Shown here piece by piece: positions 44,230 through 57,470 of a stretch of DNA of 64,000 nt (its first letter is position 1; every line of letters starts with the position of its first letter). A program made the translations under genes and the position numbers. The DNA comes from Cycas panzhihuaensis (lineage: Eukaryota; Cycadophyta), in assembly GCA_023213395.1 (NCBI GenBank), contig CM041465.1, positions 72,733,741-72,797,740 on the forward strand, in the 5' to 3' direction. Under the pieces are notes generated by a model. It made no database searches and had not been told where the DNA came from. It saw only the letters and a list, made by a program, of their open reading frames with translations.

Positions 44230-45870
44230 TAATTTGACTTATTTTGACTATGATAACCCATGACATAAAGCAAAGAATTGTTGAAAGGGAAATGCAAATA
44301 AGGTTAAGAATAAAGAATCTTATAACTTATTTCTAGATAAAGACAAAAATATTAATAGTATTTCTATAACTAATACATTAGTAGAAAAGAATGATGCAAT
44401 GTGGTTTATTGATTTTAGAGCCACTAAATACATCACACACAAGAAGGATTAGTTTGATGAGATGAACTGATGGGACTATCATTTCGAGCAATAACAGTTA
44501 GCATTGAGTTGAAGGGTAGGGATAAAAGGGTTAGGTTGTGGAATTAATAAAATTCAAAATGTGTTATACGTTTCCACTTTTAAAAATGAGTTTCTTTCTA
44601 TCAACAAAATAACAAAATAACTAAATAGAATTTTAAGGTTAATTTGGATAAATATCTCATAAAAAATGATAATATAATTTCTTAAGGGAAAAATGATAAT
44701 GGTTTATATAGATTGTTACAAATTCTTAGGCATGGTATTGTAACAAGTGACACCATTCATATTTTATGGTATGATATATATGGTCATTTGAATTATTTCA
44801 ATTTATAATTATTTAGCAAGTTGTATATGCTATATGGGCTTTCTTTAGTGCAAAAATGCAATGGAATTTATAATGCATTTACACACAGGAAATAACAAAA
44901 GAAAAAAATTGTTAAAAATTAATAAAGACCAAATGAAATTTTAGAACTTGTATATAGTGATTTATTTGGACCATTTGAAATCCCTTCACTTGGAGAAGCA
45001 AATTATTTTATGACCCTCATTGATGATTGCACTAGGAAGATGCAAATTTATCTCATAAAGTACAAAGTTAAAGATGCTTACCAAATTTAAACAGTTTAAG
45101 GCCCAAATTAAAACTTTCTCAAGCAAGAAATTCAAAATGTTGAGGACTAGTAATGGAGGGGAATATAAGACAAATGATTTCATGAAATTCTTTAAGGACC
45201 TTACCATCAAGAGGCATTTCACTTTAACATGTGTATCATAAAAAAATAGTGTATATAAGAGGAAAAGCAAAACTATTATAAAAATGGATAAATCTATGTT
45301 GAATCTAAAAATCTCTCAAATGGTCTTTAAAATATAGTTATTAACACAACAAACTACTTGCTAAATAGAAATCTGACTAAAATTGTCAAAGTTTTAACAT
45401 CTAATGAAGCTTTGACTAGGTATAAATCCTTAGCTAATCATATTCATATTTTTCAATACACTACTTATGCACATACACCAATTGATAAAAGATAAAAGAT
45501 AAAAGTTACATATTAATAACTAAAAAAGTCATATTTATAGGCTATAGTGAGTCATCCAAATAATATGGTCTCTTTGACTCATCGAATATAGAGATTGTGT
45601 TGAGTAGGGATGTTCTATTTGATTAATATGGCAATGTGCAAAATGGTGATGTCATAATACCTATTATAAACATCAATGATAAAAATGTAACAAAAGGAAG
45701 TGATAAAAGTGGTGAAGCTAGTAATTCATAAGATATGCTCATAACAAGTCCAAAAGAGCTTCCATGGGAATTTCCAAAGTGGTATTGATAAACCATAAAA
45801 GACTCAAAACTAACAAATTTAAATATAAATGAAAGTGTCAAAACTAAGTATCAATAGTAGTCATAAGTTG
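44230..45870 (+). pseudogene. Decayed copia gag-protease-integrase fragment
   Basis: It has a trace of a gag knuckle (PxHKAKNCxKGKCK), the protease region WFIDFRATKYITHKKD (family WLIDSGATxHxT), and an integrase core, ILELVYSDLFGPFEIPSLGE, YFMTLIDDCTRKMQIYLIKY, RTSNGGEYKTNDFMKFFKDL (second Asp lost). Many stops and frameshifts; RT is not recognisable and no LTRs are found. It differs from copia-1 and copia-2. Confidence 0.7.
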
Positions 45871-47466
<1,596 letters not shown>

Positions 47467-47477
47467 TGTGTGTGTAT

Positions 47478-48045
47478 GTATCAAGACGGAACTAATTTCT
47501 CAATACTGGGATAACCTCAATTTTCCTCAATTTCAAGCAATATGTTTATGATATAAATAATTGATTACTCTAGGAAATTTGCCTACCCTAATTATAATAA
47601 GACTTAAGTTTGTTATCCTTGACCATTTTAGGTAGAAGTTGGCCTATCAATTCCTTCAACTAGACAATGCCATTCTCATGCACCTCTTCAATCATATACA
47701 TATATTTCTAATGTACCTTTAATTATCCCTGATGTGTTTGGGTTTCATTAATAAACTACCATACTCAATTACCATTTTTGAAATATAATGCCCTAACTTG
47801 CTAGTTCTGCCATATCATTTTTTGCCTTTTCCTTGCAATGGTCTACTTTATAGGTTTTTTCTTACTATCCCTTGATTGATCTTCCCATTTTCAATTATGA
47901 CTTATAAAATTTTGGTTATCATCCCTTCCATTTCCTTTATGGTTTTTTCCATTGTTAAAGCAAGTTTTCTCAAAGTTGTCATTAGCATCAAAATATTCAT
48001 CCATGTATTCCATTTTATCTATACTAGTATAAAAATCATCACTAC
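47478..48045. repeat. Unidentified repeat, copy 1
   Basis: About 570 bp aligned with 49066-49612 throughout, sharing many blocks such as TTGAAATATAAT and TTCATCCATGTATTCCA. On the minus strand a 105-codon open stretch (MKKTYRVNTQRIICYN..., 47891-48208) overlaps it. I do not recognise the protein. Confidence 0.7.
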
Positions 48046-49065
48046 TAATTATACCCAAATATTCACCATTGCCATTCTTAGAATAATGATCATTTATGTT
48101 TTCATAGTTATACATATCTTTAGGCTCTATATTATGATTTATACTAGGGGTAATTCTCATATTATAACAAATAATACGTTGTGTATTTACTCTATATGTT
48201 TTTTTCAACTAGTTATATATATAGGAGCTTCTATCACCACCTTTAATGTTCAAGCTTGACTATAATTTTTTGTAACTCTTAGGCTCTTATTCATGTGGGT
48301 TTTTCATTACCATTGTTTCTTCTATAACCTTATATACTCCTTGAGCCTAAAATACTCTAATTTCTAAACATTGGATTACTTATGATAATAAAATGATTAG
48401 ATTTAACTATTCTATCAAATTCTTCAATAGACTCAACATCCTTAGAATGTCTTCTAAAGTAATATCATCTAATAGATTAATTATGTTGATTTTCATGGTC
48501 TCAATTGCCTATATCTTTCCTACTACAAAAGCCTTACTTTGTTTTGGGGATGCCCTCCTTCTATAAACTTTATTTAACTCTAGTTTAGCCAAGGTGAGAT
48601 GGTTCCTTTATACTTATTTGGTCACTTCCTCCATTTCCTTATTTACATTGACAAAGTATTCAATTTCCATCTTAGGTTTTTGCTAATCTAACTCATCCTT
48701 CTTAGGGTTAGTTATGAATAGATTCACGGCCTTAAATATGTTAGGCATAATTAGCATAAGGTTGCTTGATATCACATTTAGAAAGCAATTTGTTGAAAGG
48801 TGATTACATGGTCCACACTATTTGTATTTATGGGTGTTATTGTCTTTAGCTTTCCTATAGGGGCAATCCAATCTCTAATGCCCCAGATATAAATATAATA
48901 TATATCATTCTACCAACATTTTCTCTTAGGGATTTTCTATAGTTATTTTTGTACTATATATAGGTTAGTTTTTATTTCCTCTCCCTTGACCTCTTCCCTA
49001 AGCATTTCTCCCTTTGGGATTATGATAACAATATTTATTTATATGTGTATTTATTTTTGTTTTTA
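48046..49065. other. Interval between the two repeat copies
   Basis: AT-rich, no supported gene. If the repeats are tandem, this is the rest of a unit of about 1.58 kb whose second copy is cut by copia-2. Confidence 0.4.
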
Positions 49066-49612
49066 TGTATTAAGATAGAACTAGTTTCTTGATACTTGGA
49101 TAGATTCAACCATCCTTAATTTTAAGTAAGATGTTTAGGGTATAGCTAATTAATTCGTTTGGGAATTTTTTCCTACCCTAACTGTGGTGGAATTTGAGTT
49201 TACTACCCTTGATTATTTTAGGTAGTAGTTGGTCTACTAAGTCCCTTAATTAGATAATGCCATTCTTGTATTGTATATAAGTATTTCTAATGCATCTTTA
49301 ATTCTCCTTAATATGTTTAGGATTTATTGTCAAATTTCCATACTCAATCACCCTTTTTGAAATATAATACCCTAACATGGTAGTTTTGCCATGCCATTTT
49401 CTACCTTTTCCTTTTTATAGTCTATTTCACTAGTTTCTTCTTATTGTCCCTTGATTAATCTTCCCCTTTGCAATTATGACTTATAAAATTATGGCATCAT
49501 CCATTCCATTTCCTCTATGGTTTTTCCTATTTTTAGAGCAAGTTTCCTTACAATTTTTATTAGCATTAGAATATTCATCCATGTATTCCACTCCATCCAT
49601 AGTAGTATAAAA
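49066..49612. repeat. Unidentified repeat, copy 2, truncated by copia-2
   Basis: Diverged second copy of 47478-48045. It ends exactly where copia-2 starts (AGTATAAAA|TGTTGGG), at the position matching AGTATAAAAA in copy 1, so copia-2 inserted into it. Confidence 0.7.
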
Positions 49613-50258
49613 TGTTGGGTATTGTGACAACAATTATAGGCCTAAAATTATGGCATGTTTTCGGCATGGTTTCCCCCCCTAATCTTTCTTGGGGGGTTCC
49701 AAGGGGGGCGGGAGCCCCCTTGGCCGGGGGGTGTGGGGGGAGTGGAACGCCCCCCGCTAGGAGGGGGTTCAGGGGTGATAGCCCCTGACCCGAAAAATTG
49801 ACCATGTAAACCTTACCAAAGTGTAAAGAGAATCAAGGTCGTTCAATACAAATACCCTAGATTCTACGGTTGAGATTTAGGTCTTGGATGTCCTTTCATG
49901 TAGCCCATTTTTAGGGCTTTTCTTATTATATTGTAATGTTATGCAATGTACTGTGGAGAGGGTGGTGGCTAATTGTTGTTCTAGAGAGCACTCTATATCT
50001 GTGATATCTCGCTTTCTCCATTCTCGCAAAGAATAAAGATCGATACCTTTCCTGTGTGGATGTTTCCCTAGCACACTACTAGGGTTTTACCACATTATAT
50101 TGGGTGCACATGTGATGTTTGGATTTCATTGTCTTGTTACTATATAATCTCTGATTTTAGAACTTGCATGTAATTTTATGTTTCCATTTCTGTAACTAGT
50201 TGTAAGAAAGTAATAGATCTTGGTGGCTGTTAGAGGGTTAGACCTTCTATTCTCAACA
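49613..50258 (+). repeat. Copia-2 5' LTR with GC-rich hairpin block
   Basis: 646 bp, TGTTGGGTATTG...CTCAACA, followed by AG and the primer site. It contains a G/C block (about 49673-49795) with a near-perfect inverted repeat at 49699-49723 (CCAAGGGGG ... CCCCCTTGG). The 3' LTR is not in the window, so the start is set by TG and by the break in the flanking repeat. Confidence 0.8.
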
Positions 50259-50260
50259 AG

Positions 50261-50273
50261 TGGTATTAGAGCC
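50261..50273 (+). other. Copia-2 primer binding site
   Basis: TGGTATTAGAGCC, initiator-Met tRNA type with one C-to-T change. Confidence 0.88.
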
Positions 50274-50330
50274 ACTCTTTTTCTTGTAACGAGTTTGTGA
50301 AAGTTTTTGGTGTCAGCTTTTCTACACTAA

Positions 50331-51177
50331 ATGGTGAAACTAGCAAGTGCAAAATCTGAGGTAGAGAAATTCAATGGCAAGAACAACTTCGAGTTGTGGA
50401 AGCTAAAAGCGTACGATATTCTTATACAGCAGGGTTTGTATAAAGCCCTTGTAGGAAAATCGAAGAAACCCGTAGGGATGGACGATGATAAATGGGATGA
50501 TTTAGACAAAAAGGTACTTAGCAAAATACGATTGTGCTTGGCGGATGAAGTTTTATTTAACATCGCAGGGGAGCAGACGGCAGCAAAATTATGGACCCGG
50601 TTGGAAGGCCTGTATATGGCCAAATCAGTAACGAATTAAATCTACCTGAAGAGGCAACTGTACTCATTACAGATGAAGGAAGGTACAAAAATCGCTAACC
50701 ATTTAAATGTTTTCAATACTCTTATTTGTCAGTTGACTAGTATCAATATTAAAATTGAGGATGAAGATAAGGCAGTTACCCTGTTATGCTCATTACCTGA
50801 ATCCTGGGATAATATTGTCACCTCAATTAGTTTTAGCACTACAGATGAATTGGAATATGACTCTATTGTGAGTGCTTTACTAATGGAAGAAGTGTGAAGG
50901 AAGTCTAGTCTTGAAACCTCCACACCAGAAGCCATGACAATAAGGGGTAGAACGTTTGAGAGAGGACAAAACTCCAGGGATACATCAAGATCCAAGTCAA
51001 AGAGCAAAAAGAGTAAGCTCGGGTGTTGGCATTGTAATAAGACTGGTCACCTCAAGAAGGATTGTTACAAAAGGGAGGAGTTCTAGAAAAAGGAAGATCC
51101 TGCCAAGGAGGCAAATCAGGTGGAGTTAAATCAAGGTATGGATGATGATGTCTTGGTTGCTTGTAATGTTTCTCATT
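50331..51177 (+). pseudogene. Copia-2 gag
   Basis: It starts at ATG 50331 (MVKLASAKSEVEKFNGKNNF) and reads in one frame through the copia capsid region (LADEVLFNIAGEQTAAKLWT, LKRQLYSLQMKEGTKIANHL, LLCSLPESWDNIVTSI) to a classical CCHC knuckle, CWHCNKTGHLKKDC, at about 51020-51065. Only a few stops occur (for example at 50637 and 50895), at positions where CAA or CGA codons are plausible. The knuckle spacing is CX2CX4HX4C. It would form the particle and bind genomic RNA. Confidence 0.88.
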
Positions 51178-51613
51178 ATCACCATGACTGGTTATTAGAT
51201 TCAGATGCTTCACACCACGTGTCCACACAGGAGTTGGTTCTCATCATACCAACCTCTTGATGGTGGTGATGTGCTTATGGGAAACGAAGTTTCTTGTAAG
51301 ACAGTGGGCATTGGTAGCATTAGAATTTAGATGTTCGATGGGGTAGTCAGAACATTAACTGAGGTTAGACATGTACCTGATTTGAAAAGGAATCTAATTT
51401 CCTTGGGCAAATTAGATTCAGGGGGTTTTAAGCATACAGGTCATGAAGGAGTCCTAAAGGTGTCAAAGGGCACCTTGGTTGTTATGAAAGCCTTAAAGAG
51501 AGGAAATCTTTATATTTTAGTGGGAAGTACAGATGTTAGCCAAGCAGCTACAACGTCAAAGACTACAGAAGATCCTGCTCAGCTATGACATCAAAGACTT
51601 GGGCACATGAGTA
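51178..51613 (+). pseudogene. Copia-2 protease and pre-integrase
   Basis: HDWLLDSDASHHVSTQELV is the copia protease active site (family DSGAS; here Gly is Asp, a G-to-A change). One frameshift near 51255-51330 precedes FDGVVRTLTEVRHVPDLKRN, LISLGKLDSGGF and QRLGHMS, the pre-integrase His region, where the mini-chromovirus breaks the frame. Removing that element and one GAGTG restores LGHMS-EKGLKVL. Confidence 0.85.
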
Positions 51614-52196
51614 TGTAACATTCCAAAATATAGTCCAAACTATGCCATGCAACCATTCAAATTGAAGGCCTCTGAATAAGGATTCCAATGGTTCGATTTT
51701 AAGTCAATTCTGACATCTCAATCAAAAGTTATGGCCATTTAAAGTTAGCCTGCCAGTTTTTGGAGAAGTTCTAGCCGACTTCTATTTGAGCAGTTTTAAG
51801 AAGAATATTACCTAGTTTGGCCGACTTCTATTACTATCCTTTGGCCACCTATTTAAGAAGGATTTACGGCCTTATTTCATCATCGTCGGAGGTTCTTTTG
51901 TCGCACATTTTCAGTTCTAGGGCTGCAATTAGCTCGCCCATTTGGGTGCTGTAGTTTGGAAGGTTCCTCGCCTCGAAGAGGAAAGCTCACGTCTTTAGGA
52001 AAGACAGGTACTTTGTTGAACTTTTGCTCTATTTTGGTATTATTTGACAATAAAGACTATTATTTACTTCTGTGGATTCTATAATTCTTGTTCATTATTC
52101 ATTTTTCTTGTTGAATAGTATTTAGTTATTGTTTTTATGGATTATTACTTGTATTTTTGAGGAAAATTGCTATAAAAGTAGAATTAGATCACTACA
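51614..52196 (+). repeat. Mini-chromovirus 5' LTR
   Basis: TGTAACATT...GATCACTACA; pairs with 54338-54918. Confidence 0.92.
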
Positions 52197-52198
52197 AG

Positions 52199-52210
52199 TG
52201 GTATTAGAGC
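52199..52210 (+). other. Mini-chromovirus primer binding site
   Basis: TGGTATTAGAGC, initiator-Met tRNA type with one C-to-T change. Confidence 0.88.
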
Positions 52211-52320
52211 TTCATTTTTAAAGGGAAAAGCACAAAAAAGGTCAAAAAAAAAAAATCCCCCCCCTGCCAAAATAAATAGAAACAGAATTGAGATCAAGGA
52301 AAACCCTCATTCCTAGGAAG

Positions 52321-54342
52321 ATGGCAGCCCACTCTAGAACCTCAGAGGAAAAAATTGAAGGCACATCAGAATTAAACCAGAGCATAAAGGCTTTAACAAC
52401 CTTAATTCAGGAGTTACTAGCTAAAGCAGATCAAGCAATATAGAATGTGTCGGGTGGAGAAATGGATAACAACAATGCATCAAGAATAGAACAAATAGAT
52501 ACTTGGAACAATCAAGAAAACCAGGGGAATAGGTTTGATGGACAAATTTATGAAAGGAGAACTTCCAACATGGATAATGGATGGAAAGGAGCAAGATTAT
52601 CCTTGGAAAAATTTGATCCTAAAGTATCCAAGAATATCACAAATTGGATCTTACAAATGGAGAACTATTTTAGGGTCTATAACTCAACAAGTAAGGAAAA
52701 GATGGAAATAACATCCTTACACTTAAACGGAAGGGCATTAAGGTGGTACTATTGGTGGCAAAAGATGAATTTACCAATACAACAGACTTGGGAGAATCTA
52801 AGAGGAGGACTAATAGAGCAATATGATGATTCTTGGAATACAGATTACTTTGCTCAGTTAACACGATTACATCAACAAGGAACGGTCCAAGAATATACGG
52901 AACAGTTTAAAACATTACAATGTATGGTCTTAGAAAAAATACCATAGGAATGTTTACTAGAGACTTATATTAGTGGATTAAAAAATCAGATCAAATTTAG
53001 AGTTAAAGAAGCAGATCCACCTCAACTCCAAGTAGCAATTCGGATAGCAAGAAATGTAGAGGCAGAACTTAGAGATAGTAGACCAACATATACAAGGAGA
53101 TATGAGCCACCACCATATCAGACCCAGAATCCTAATTGGGCAAAATCAGGAATAAAGGTAGATCCTCCGTTAGCTATAAGAAATACAGGAGAAAACTCAG
53201 GAACAACAAAAGAGGAGCACATAAGGAAAAGGACGTGCTTCAAATATAGAGGGAAATGGAATAACGAACACTGGTGCCTAGCAAAGAAGGTTTTCATGAT
53301 CAATAACAACGATGCAGAAATACCAAAAGTAGCACAACAAGAACTAGAAGACCATAGCGTAGGAAGGGAGGAAGATAAACTTCTGGAAGTGGATACAGGG
53401 AATGTCCAAATATCCTTGCAGGCCATTACAGGGTAACAAGTATCCCTGCAAACCCTAAGATTCCAAGGACAAATCAAGGGGAGACCAGTATCAATCTTAG
53501 TAGATAGTGGGAGTACACACAATTTTATAAACAAGGCATCGACAGAAAAACTGGGATTACAAGTGGAACCCTTCAACACATTCCAGGTGTCAATAGCAAA
53601 TGGGAGAACAACATTGTGTGGACGATACTACAAGGACACGACTCTCCAGATCAACAATTACAAGGTCACAACTTGTATGTTTGCCATGCCCATAGGCGAA
53701 GTAGACGTAGTTCTGGGAATTCAATGGCTACAAACGTTGGGGAACATCGTTACCAATTATATGACAAGATTTATGTGTTTTCGACAAAAAGGACATAAAT
53801 ATCAACTGCAAGCCCCATCTACACTGCCAGTTCAACTCATATCATCTCATAGAATAGAACAGATTCTAAAGAAGAATCCATAAGCGTACATAATGTCATG
53901 TTACAAAGTAAAAATAAAAAATGTTCCTCCAAAGATTCAGGCAATCTTAGAAGAACATCAAGGAGTTTTTGAAGAGCCCCAAGCACTTCCACCGAAAAGG
54001 GAATTGGAACATGCAATAGATCAGTTAAAATTACCACCAGAAAACAAAATCTGCAAGATCTTCCACGTGTCTTGTTTAAAGAAAAAATTAGGCGAAAAGG
54101 AGGCTCCACAAACGAATTTACCAACACTGGATGAAAAAGGAATGATGATAGTGGAACCTAAGGGAATATTGAAGATTAGAGACAAGAATTTACCATCCAA
54201 GATAATGAAAGAATATCTCATCAAATGGAAGACATTGGAGCTTAAAGATGCAATGTAGGAGTTTGAAGAATGGATGAAGAAAAAATAGGCCCTTACTAAT
54301 GCTTTGAGGGCAAAGCATGTTTTGAAGGGGAGGGACTTGTAA
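52321..54342 (+). pseudogene. Gag-protease-chromodomain fusion polyprotein
   Basis: One frame of 673 codons from ATG 52321 to TAA 54340-54342 with six internal stops, all at positions fitting CAG, CAA or TGG decay. In order: gag coil and capsid (residues about 1-290: LSLEKFDPKVSKNITNWILQ, LHLNGRALRWYYWW, YFAQLTRLHQQGTVQEYTEQ), a knuckle with one Cys changed to Tyr (about 304-317: CFKYRGKWNNEHWC), an intact retropepsin motif (about 395: VDSGSTHNFIN; then AMPIGEVDVVLGIQWL), the RT N-terminal lead-in (LEEHQGVFEEPQALPPKREL), then a direct jump to the integrase tail (LPPENKICKIFHVSCLKKKL) and chromodomain (LPTLDEKGMMIVEPKGIL, MKEYLIKWKTLEL). The deletion removed about 2.5-3 kb of enzyme coding yet kept the frame. 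Confidence 0.85.
54324..54337 (+). other. Mini-chromovirus polypurine tract
   Basis: GAAGGGGAGGGACT directly before the 3' LTR. It overlaps the last codons of the polyprotein. Confidence 0.8.
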
Positions 54343-54918
54343 CATTCCAAAATCTAGTCCAAACTATGCCATGCAACCATTCAAATTGAAGGCCTCTGAA
54401 TAAGGATTCCAACAGTTCAGACAAAAGTCAATTCTGACATCTTAATCAAAAGTTATGGCCATTTAAAGTTAGCCTCCCGATTTTTGGAGAAGTTCTGACC
54501 GACTTCTATTTGAGCAATTTTAAGAAGAATATTACTCAGTTTGGTCGACTTCTATTACTATCCTTTGGCCACCTATTTAAGGAGGATTTGTGGCCTTATT
54601 TCATCATCGTCAGAGGTTCTTTTGTCGCACATTTTCGGTTCTAGGGCTACATTTAGCTCGCCCATTTGGGTGCTGCAGTTTGGAGGGTTCCTCGCCTCGA
54701 AGAGGAAAGCTCACGTTTTTAGGAAAGACAGGTACTTTGTTGAACTTTTGCTCTATTTTGGTATTATTTGACAATAAAGACTATTATTTACTCGTGGATT
54801 ACGTAATTCTTGTTCATTGTTCATTTTTCTTGTTGAATAGTATTTAGTTATTGTTTTTGTGGATTATTACTTGTATTTTTGAGGAAAATTGCTATAAAAG
54901 TAGAATTAGATCACTATA
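54338..54918 (+). repeat. Mini-chromovirus 3' LTR
   Basis: 581 bp, ends GATCACTATA (terminal CA changed to TA), followed by the GAGTG duplication. Confidence 0.92.
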
Positions 54919-56000
54919 GAGTGAGAAAGGACTTAAGGTGCTGATAAACCATAAGTTTCTTCCTAACTTATAGCTTTCAGATTTGGCTTTCTGTAAACAT
55001 TATGTTTTTGGAAAATAGTGGAGACTCAGGTTTAAAGTAGGGAGTCACACTAGTAAAGGCATTCTAGATTACATACATTCAGATGTATGGGGACCAACCC
55101 CTAAAATATCTTGTGGAGGATCATTGTATTTTGTCACATTTATAGATGATTACTCTAAGAAGGTATGGGTCTATTTTTTAAAAAGGAAATATGAAGTTTT
55201 CAGTGTGTTTAAGTAGTTCAAGGCTTTAGTTGAGAACAGTACTGGTAAGACAATCAAATGTTTAAGAACTGACAATGGAGGTGAGTTCAACTCCTTGGAA
55301 TTTGAGAACTATTGCAGAGAAGCTGGGATCGAAAGACACAGGACCACTAGCTATACTCCACAGCAAAATGGCATTACTGAGCGCATGAATAGGACACTCT
55401 TGGAAAGAGCAAGAAACATGCTAAGTAATGCAGGAGTGGAGCAGGGCTTGTGGCGTGTCGCTTAAACAGCTTGCTATCTAGTAAATAGGTCACCATCAGT
55501 TGCAATAGATTGTAAGATTTCTGAAGATGTATGGACTGGACGTCCGTGTGATTATTCAAATTTAAAAGTTTTTGGTTGTGATGCTTATACCTGGACTGAC
55601 AAAAGTAAACGTTCAAAGTTAGACCCAAAATCCAAGAGATATATCTTTGTTGGTTATGGTGATAAGGATGGTGTGAAGGGATACAGGTTGTGGGATCCTA
55701 CTGCCCACAAAATCACCATTAACAGAGATGTCATATTTGATGAATCTCCCCTTGTAAAATCAGACAGTGTAGAAGCTGAAATGAAATAGGAGCAGCAAGA
55801 TAAACATCAATAAGTTAAGTTTGAAATGTAGTCATCTGTGGAATCAGAAGAGCATGAAGATCTTTCTAAAGATGAATCAACAGTAGATTCATAAGAGTAT
55901 GTAGACACTCCTCTACCAACAGTTATAAGATCTACACGAGTTAGTCATCCACCTGACAGGTACAACCCTTCTATTTCTATTACTTTAGTTTCTAATGATG
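54919..56000 (+). pseudogene. Copia-2 integrase
   Basis: It resumes the copia-2 frame (EKGLKVL) and continues through the integrase zinc finger (LAFCKHYVFGK) and the catalytic core: ILDYIHSDVWGPTPKISCGG (first Asp), FVTFIDDYSKKVWVYFLKRK, CLRTDNGGEFNSLEFENYCR (second Asp), YTPQQNGITERMNRTLLERA (Glu), all intact. The tail has GYRLWDPTAHKITINRDVIF. Stops are few and of deamination type. It would insert the element's cDNA into the genome. Confidence 0.9.
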
Positions 56001-57470
56001 GTGAGCCCATATGTTATCGAGAAGCAGTAGATGATATCCATGGAGAGAAGTGGATAAGGGCTATGCAGGAAGAGATAGATGCCTTGAAGAAAAATCATTC
56101 ATGGGACTTGGTAGAACTTCCACATGGCAGGAAGACTATTGGTTGTAGGTGGGTTTTCAAAAAGAAAATGGATGTTGATAGAAAGGTTGATAAATACAGG
56201 GCATGATTGGTGGCAAAAGGCTTGGCACAGAAAGTAGGTATTGACTTTCATGAGATCTTTTCACCAGTTGTTAAACTTGTTTCAATTCAAGTGTTGTTAG
56301 CATTGGTAGCTTCTCTCAATTTGGAGTTGGAGTAGTTAGATGTAAAAATAGCTTTTCTACATGGAGATTTAGATGAGGAGATCTATGTGGATCAACCAAA
56401 GGGGTTTGTACAAGATGGCAGGAAAAGACTTATTTGCAGGCTCAAGAAATCATTGTATGGCCTGAAGTAGTCACCCAGGCAGTGGTACAAGAAGTTTGAT
56501 GCCTTCATGGAGAGCCAAAATTTCAAAAGAAGTGAGTATGATCATTGTGTTTACTTCAAATTTATGGATAATGGCTTATTCATTATCTTGGTGTTATATG
56601 TTGATGACATGCTAGTTGCAAGCAAGAGCATGGTAGAAATCAATAAGCTAAGGGCTCAATTGGATAGGACTTTGGATATGAAGGATCTAGGAGCTGCAAA
56701 ACAAATCTTAGGCATGGAGATACACAGATACAGGAAAAGTGGTAAGCTATGGTTATCACAGTAGAAATATATGGAGAAGGTACTAACCAGGTTTGGGATG
56801 GTAAATGTGAAACCAATGAGTATCCCATTGGCTTCCTACTTCAAGCTTTCATCCAATATGAGTCCTAGTAGTGAAGAAGAAAAGACTTATATGTCTTATG
56901 TGCCTTATGCCAGTGCAGTAAGAAGTTTGATGTATACCATAGTATGTACAAGACCTGATATTTCATATGCAGTTGGTGTAGTTAGCAGGTTTATGGCAAA
57001 ACTAGGAAAGGAACATTGGGCTGCAGTGAAATGGGTGCTTCGGTATTTGAGAGGCACTAGTGATTACTGCATCACCTTTGGAGGTACAGGTACTCAGGTT
57101 TATGGATATGTTGATTTAGATTTTGCAGGAGAATTAGACAAAAGAAGGTCTACTTCAGGTTATGTTTTCACTTTTGCAAATGGTGAGTTAATTGGATGTC
57201 CAAATTGTAGAGCATAATTGCACTGTCAACCACGTAAGCTAAATATATTGCTGCAGCATATGCTTGTAAAGAAGCAATTTGGTTACAGGGTCTATTGGTT
57301 GAGCTTGGAAGGAGACATGAAAATATAAAGGTATTTTATGGCAGTCAAAGTGCCATTTACCTAGCCAAGAATCCAACTTATCATAGTAGAACAAAGCATA
57401 TTACTCTTAAGTACCATTTTGTTAGACAGGTTGTGGAAGCAGGTGGAGTGGCACTTGAGAAGATTCACAC
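56001..57470 (+). pseudogene. Copia-2 reverse transcriptase and RNase H, 3' end cut by Tat-C
   Basis: RT: WIRAMQEEIDALKKNHSWDL, GCRWVFKKKMDVDRKVDKYR, LAQKVGIDFHEIFSPVVKL, AFLHGDLDEEIYVDQPKGFV, KKSLYGLK, and LYVDDMLVASKS with both catalytic Asp. RNase H: YGYVDLDFAGELDKRRSTSG, ELGRRHENIKVFYGSQSAIY, RTKHITLKYHFVRQVVEAGG. One frameshift lies near 57215-57295. The frame ends at EKIHT, where the Tat-C LTR end (57471) interrupts it. Confidence 0.9.

Larger units (their letters stand above)
51614..54918 (+). mobile_element. Mini-chromovirus: gag-protease-chromodomain, lacking RT, RNase H and integrase core
   Basis: LTRs at 51614-52196 (583 bp) and 54338-54918 (581 bp) are about 95% identical by eye, starting TGTAACATTCC. 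The target duplication is GAGTG (54919-54923; left copy 51609-51613 is GAGTA). It has a primer site at 52199-52210, one polyprotein frame (52321-54342) and a polypurine tract at 54324-54337. RT, RNase H and the integrase zinc finger and core are absent, so it needed enzymes from a relative. It is distinct from the chromovirus at 15976. Confidence 0.92.

Noticed and set aside
47876-48259. 127-codon hydrophobic plus-strand open frame resembling a membrane protein
   Set aside because: AT-rich repeat DNA; the matching frame is broken in the second repeat copy, and hydrophobic residues follow from T-rich codons.
54541-54847. Open frames of 76-85 codons
   Set aside because: They lie within the mini-chromovirus 3' LTR.
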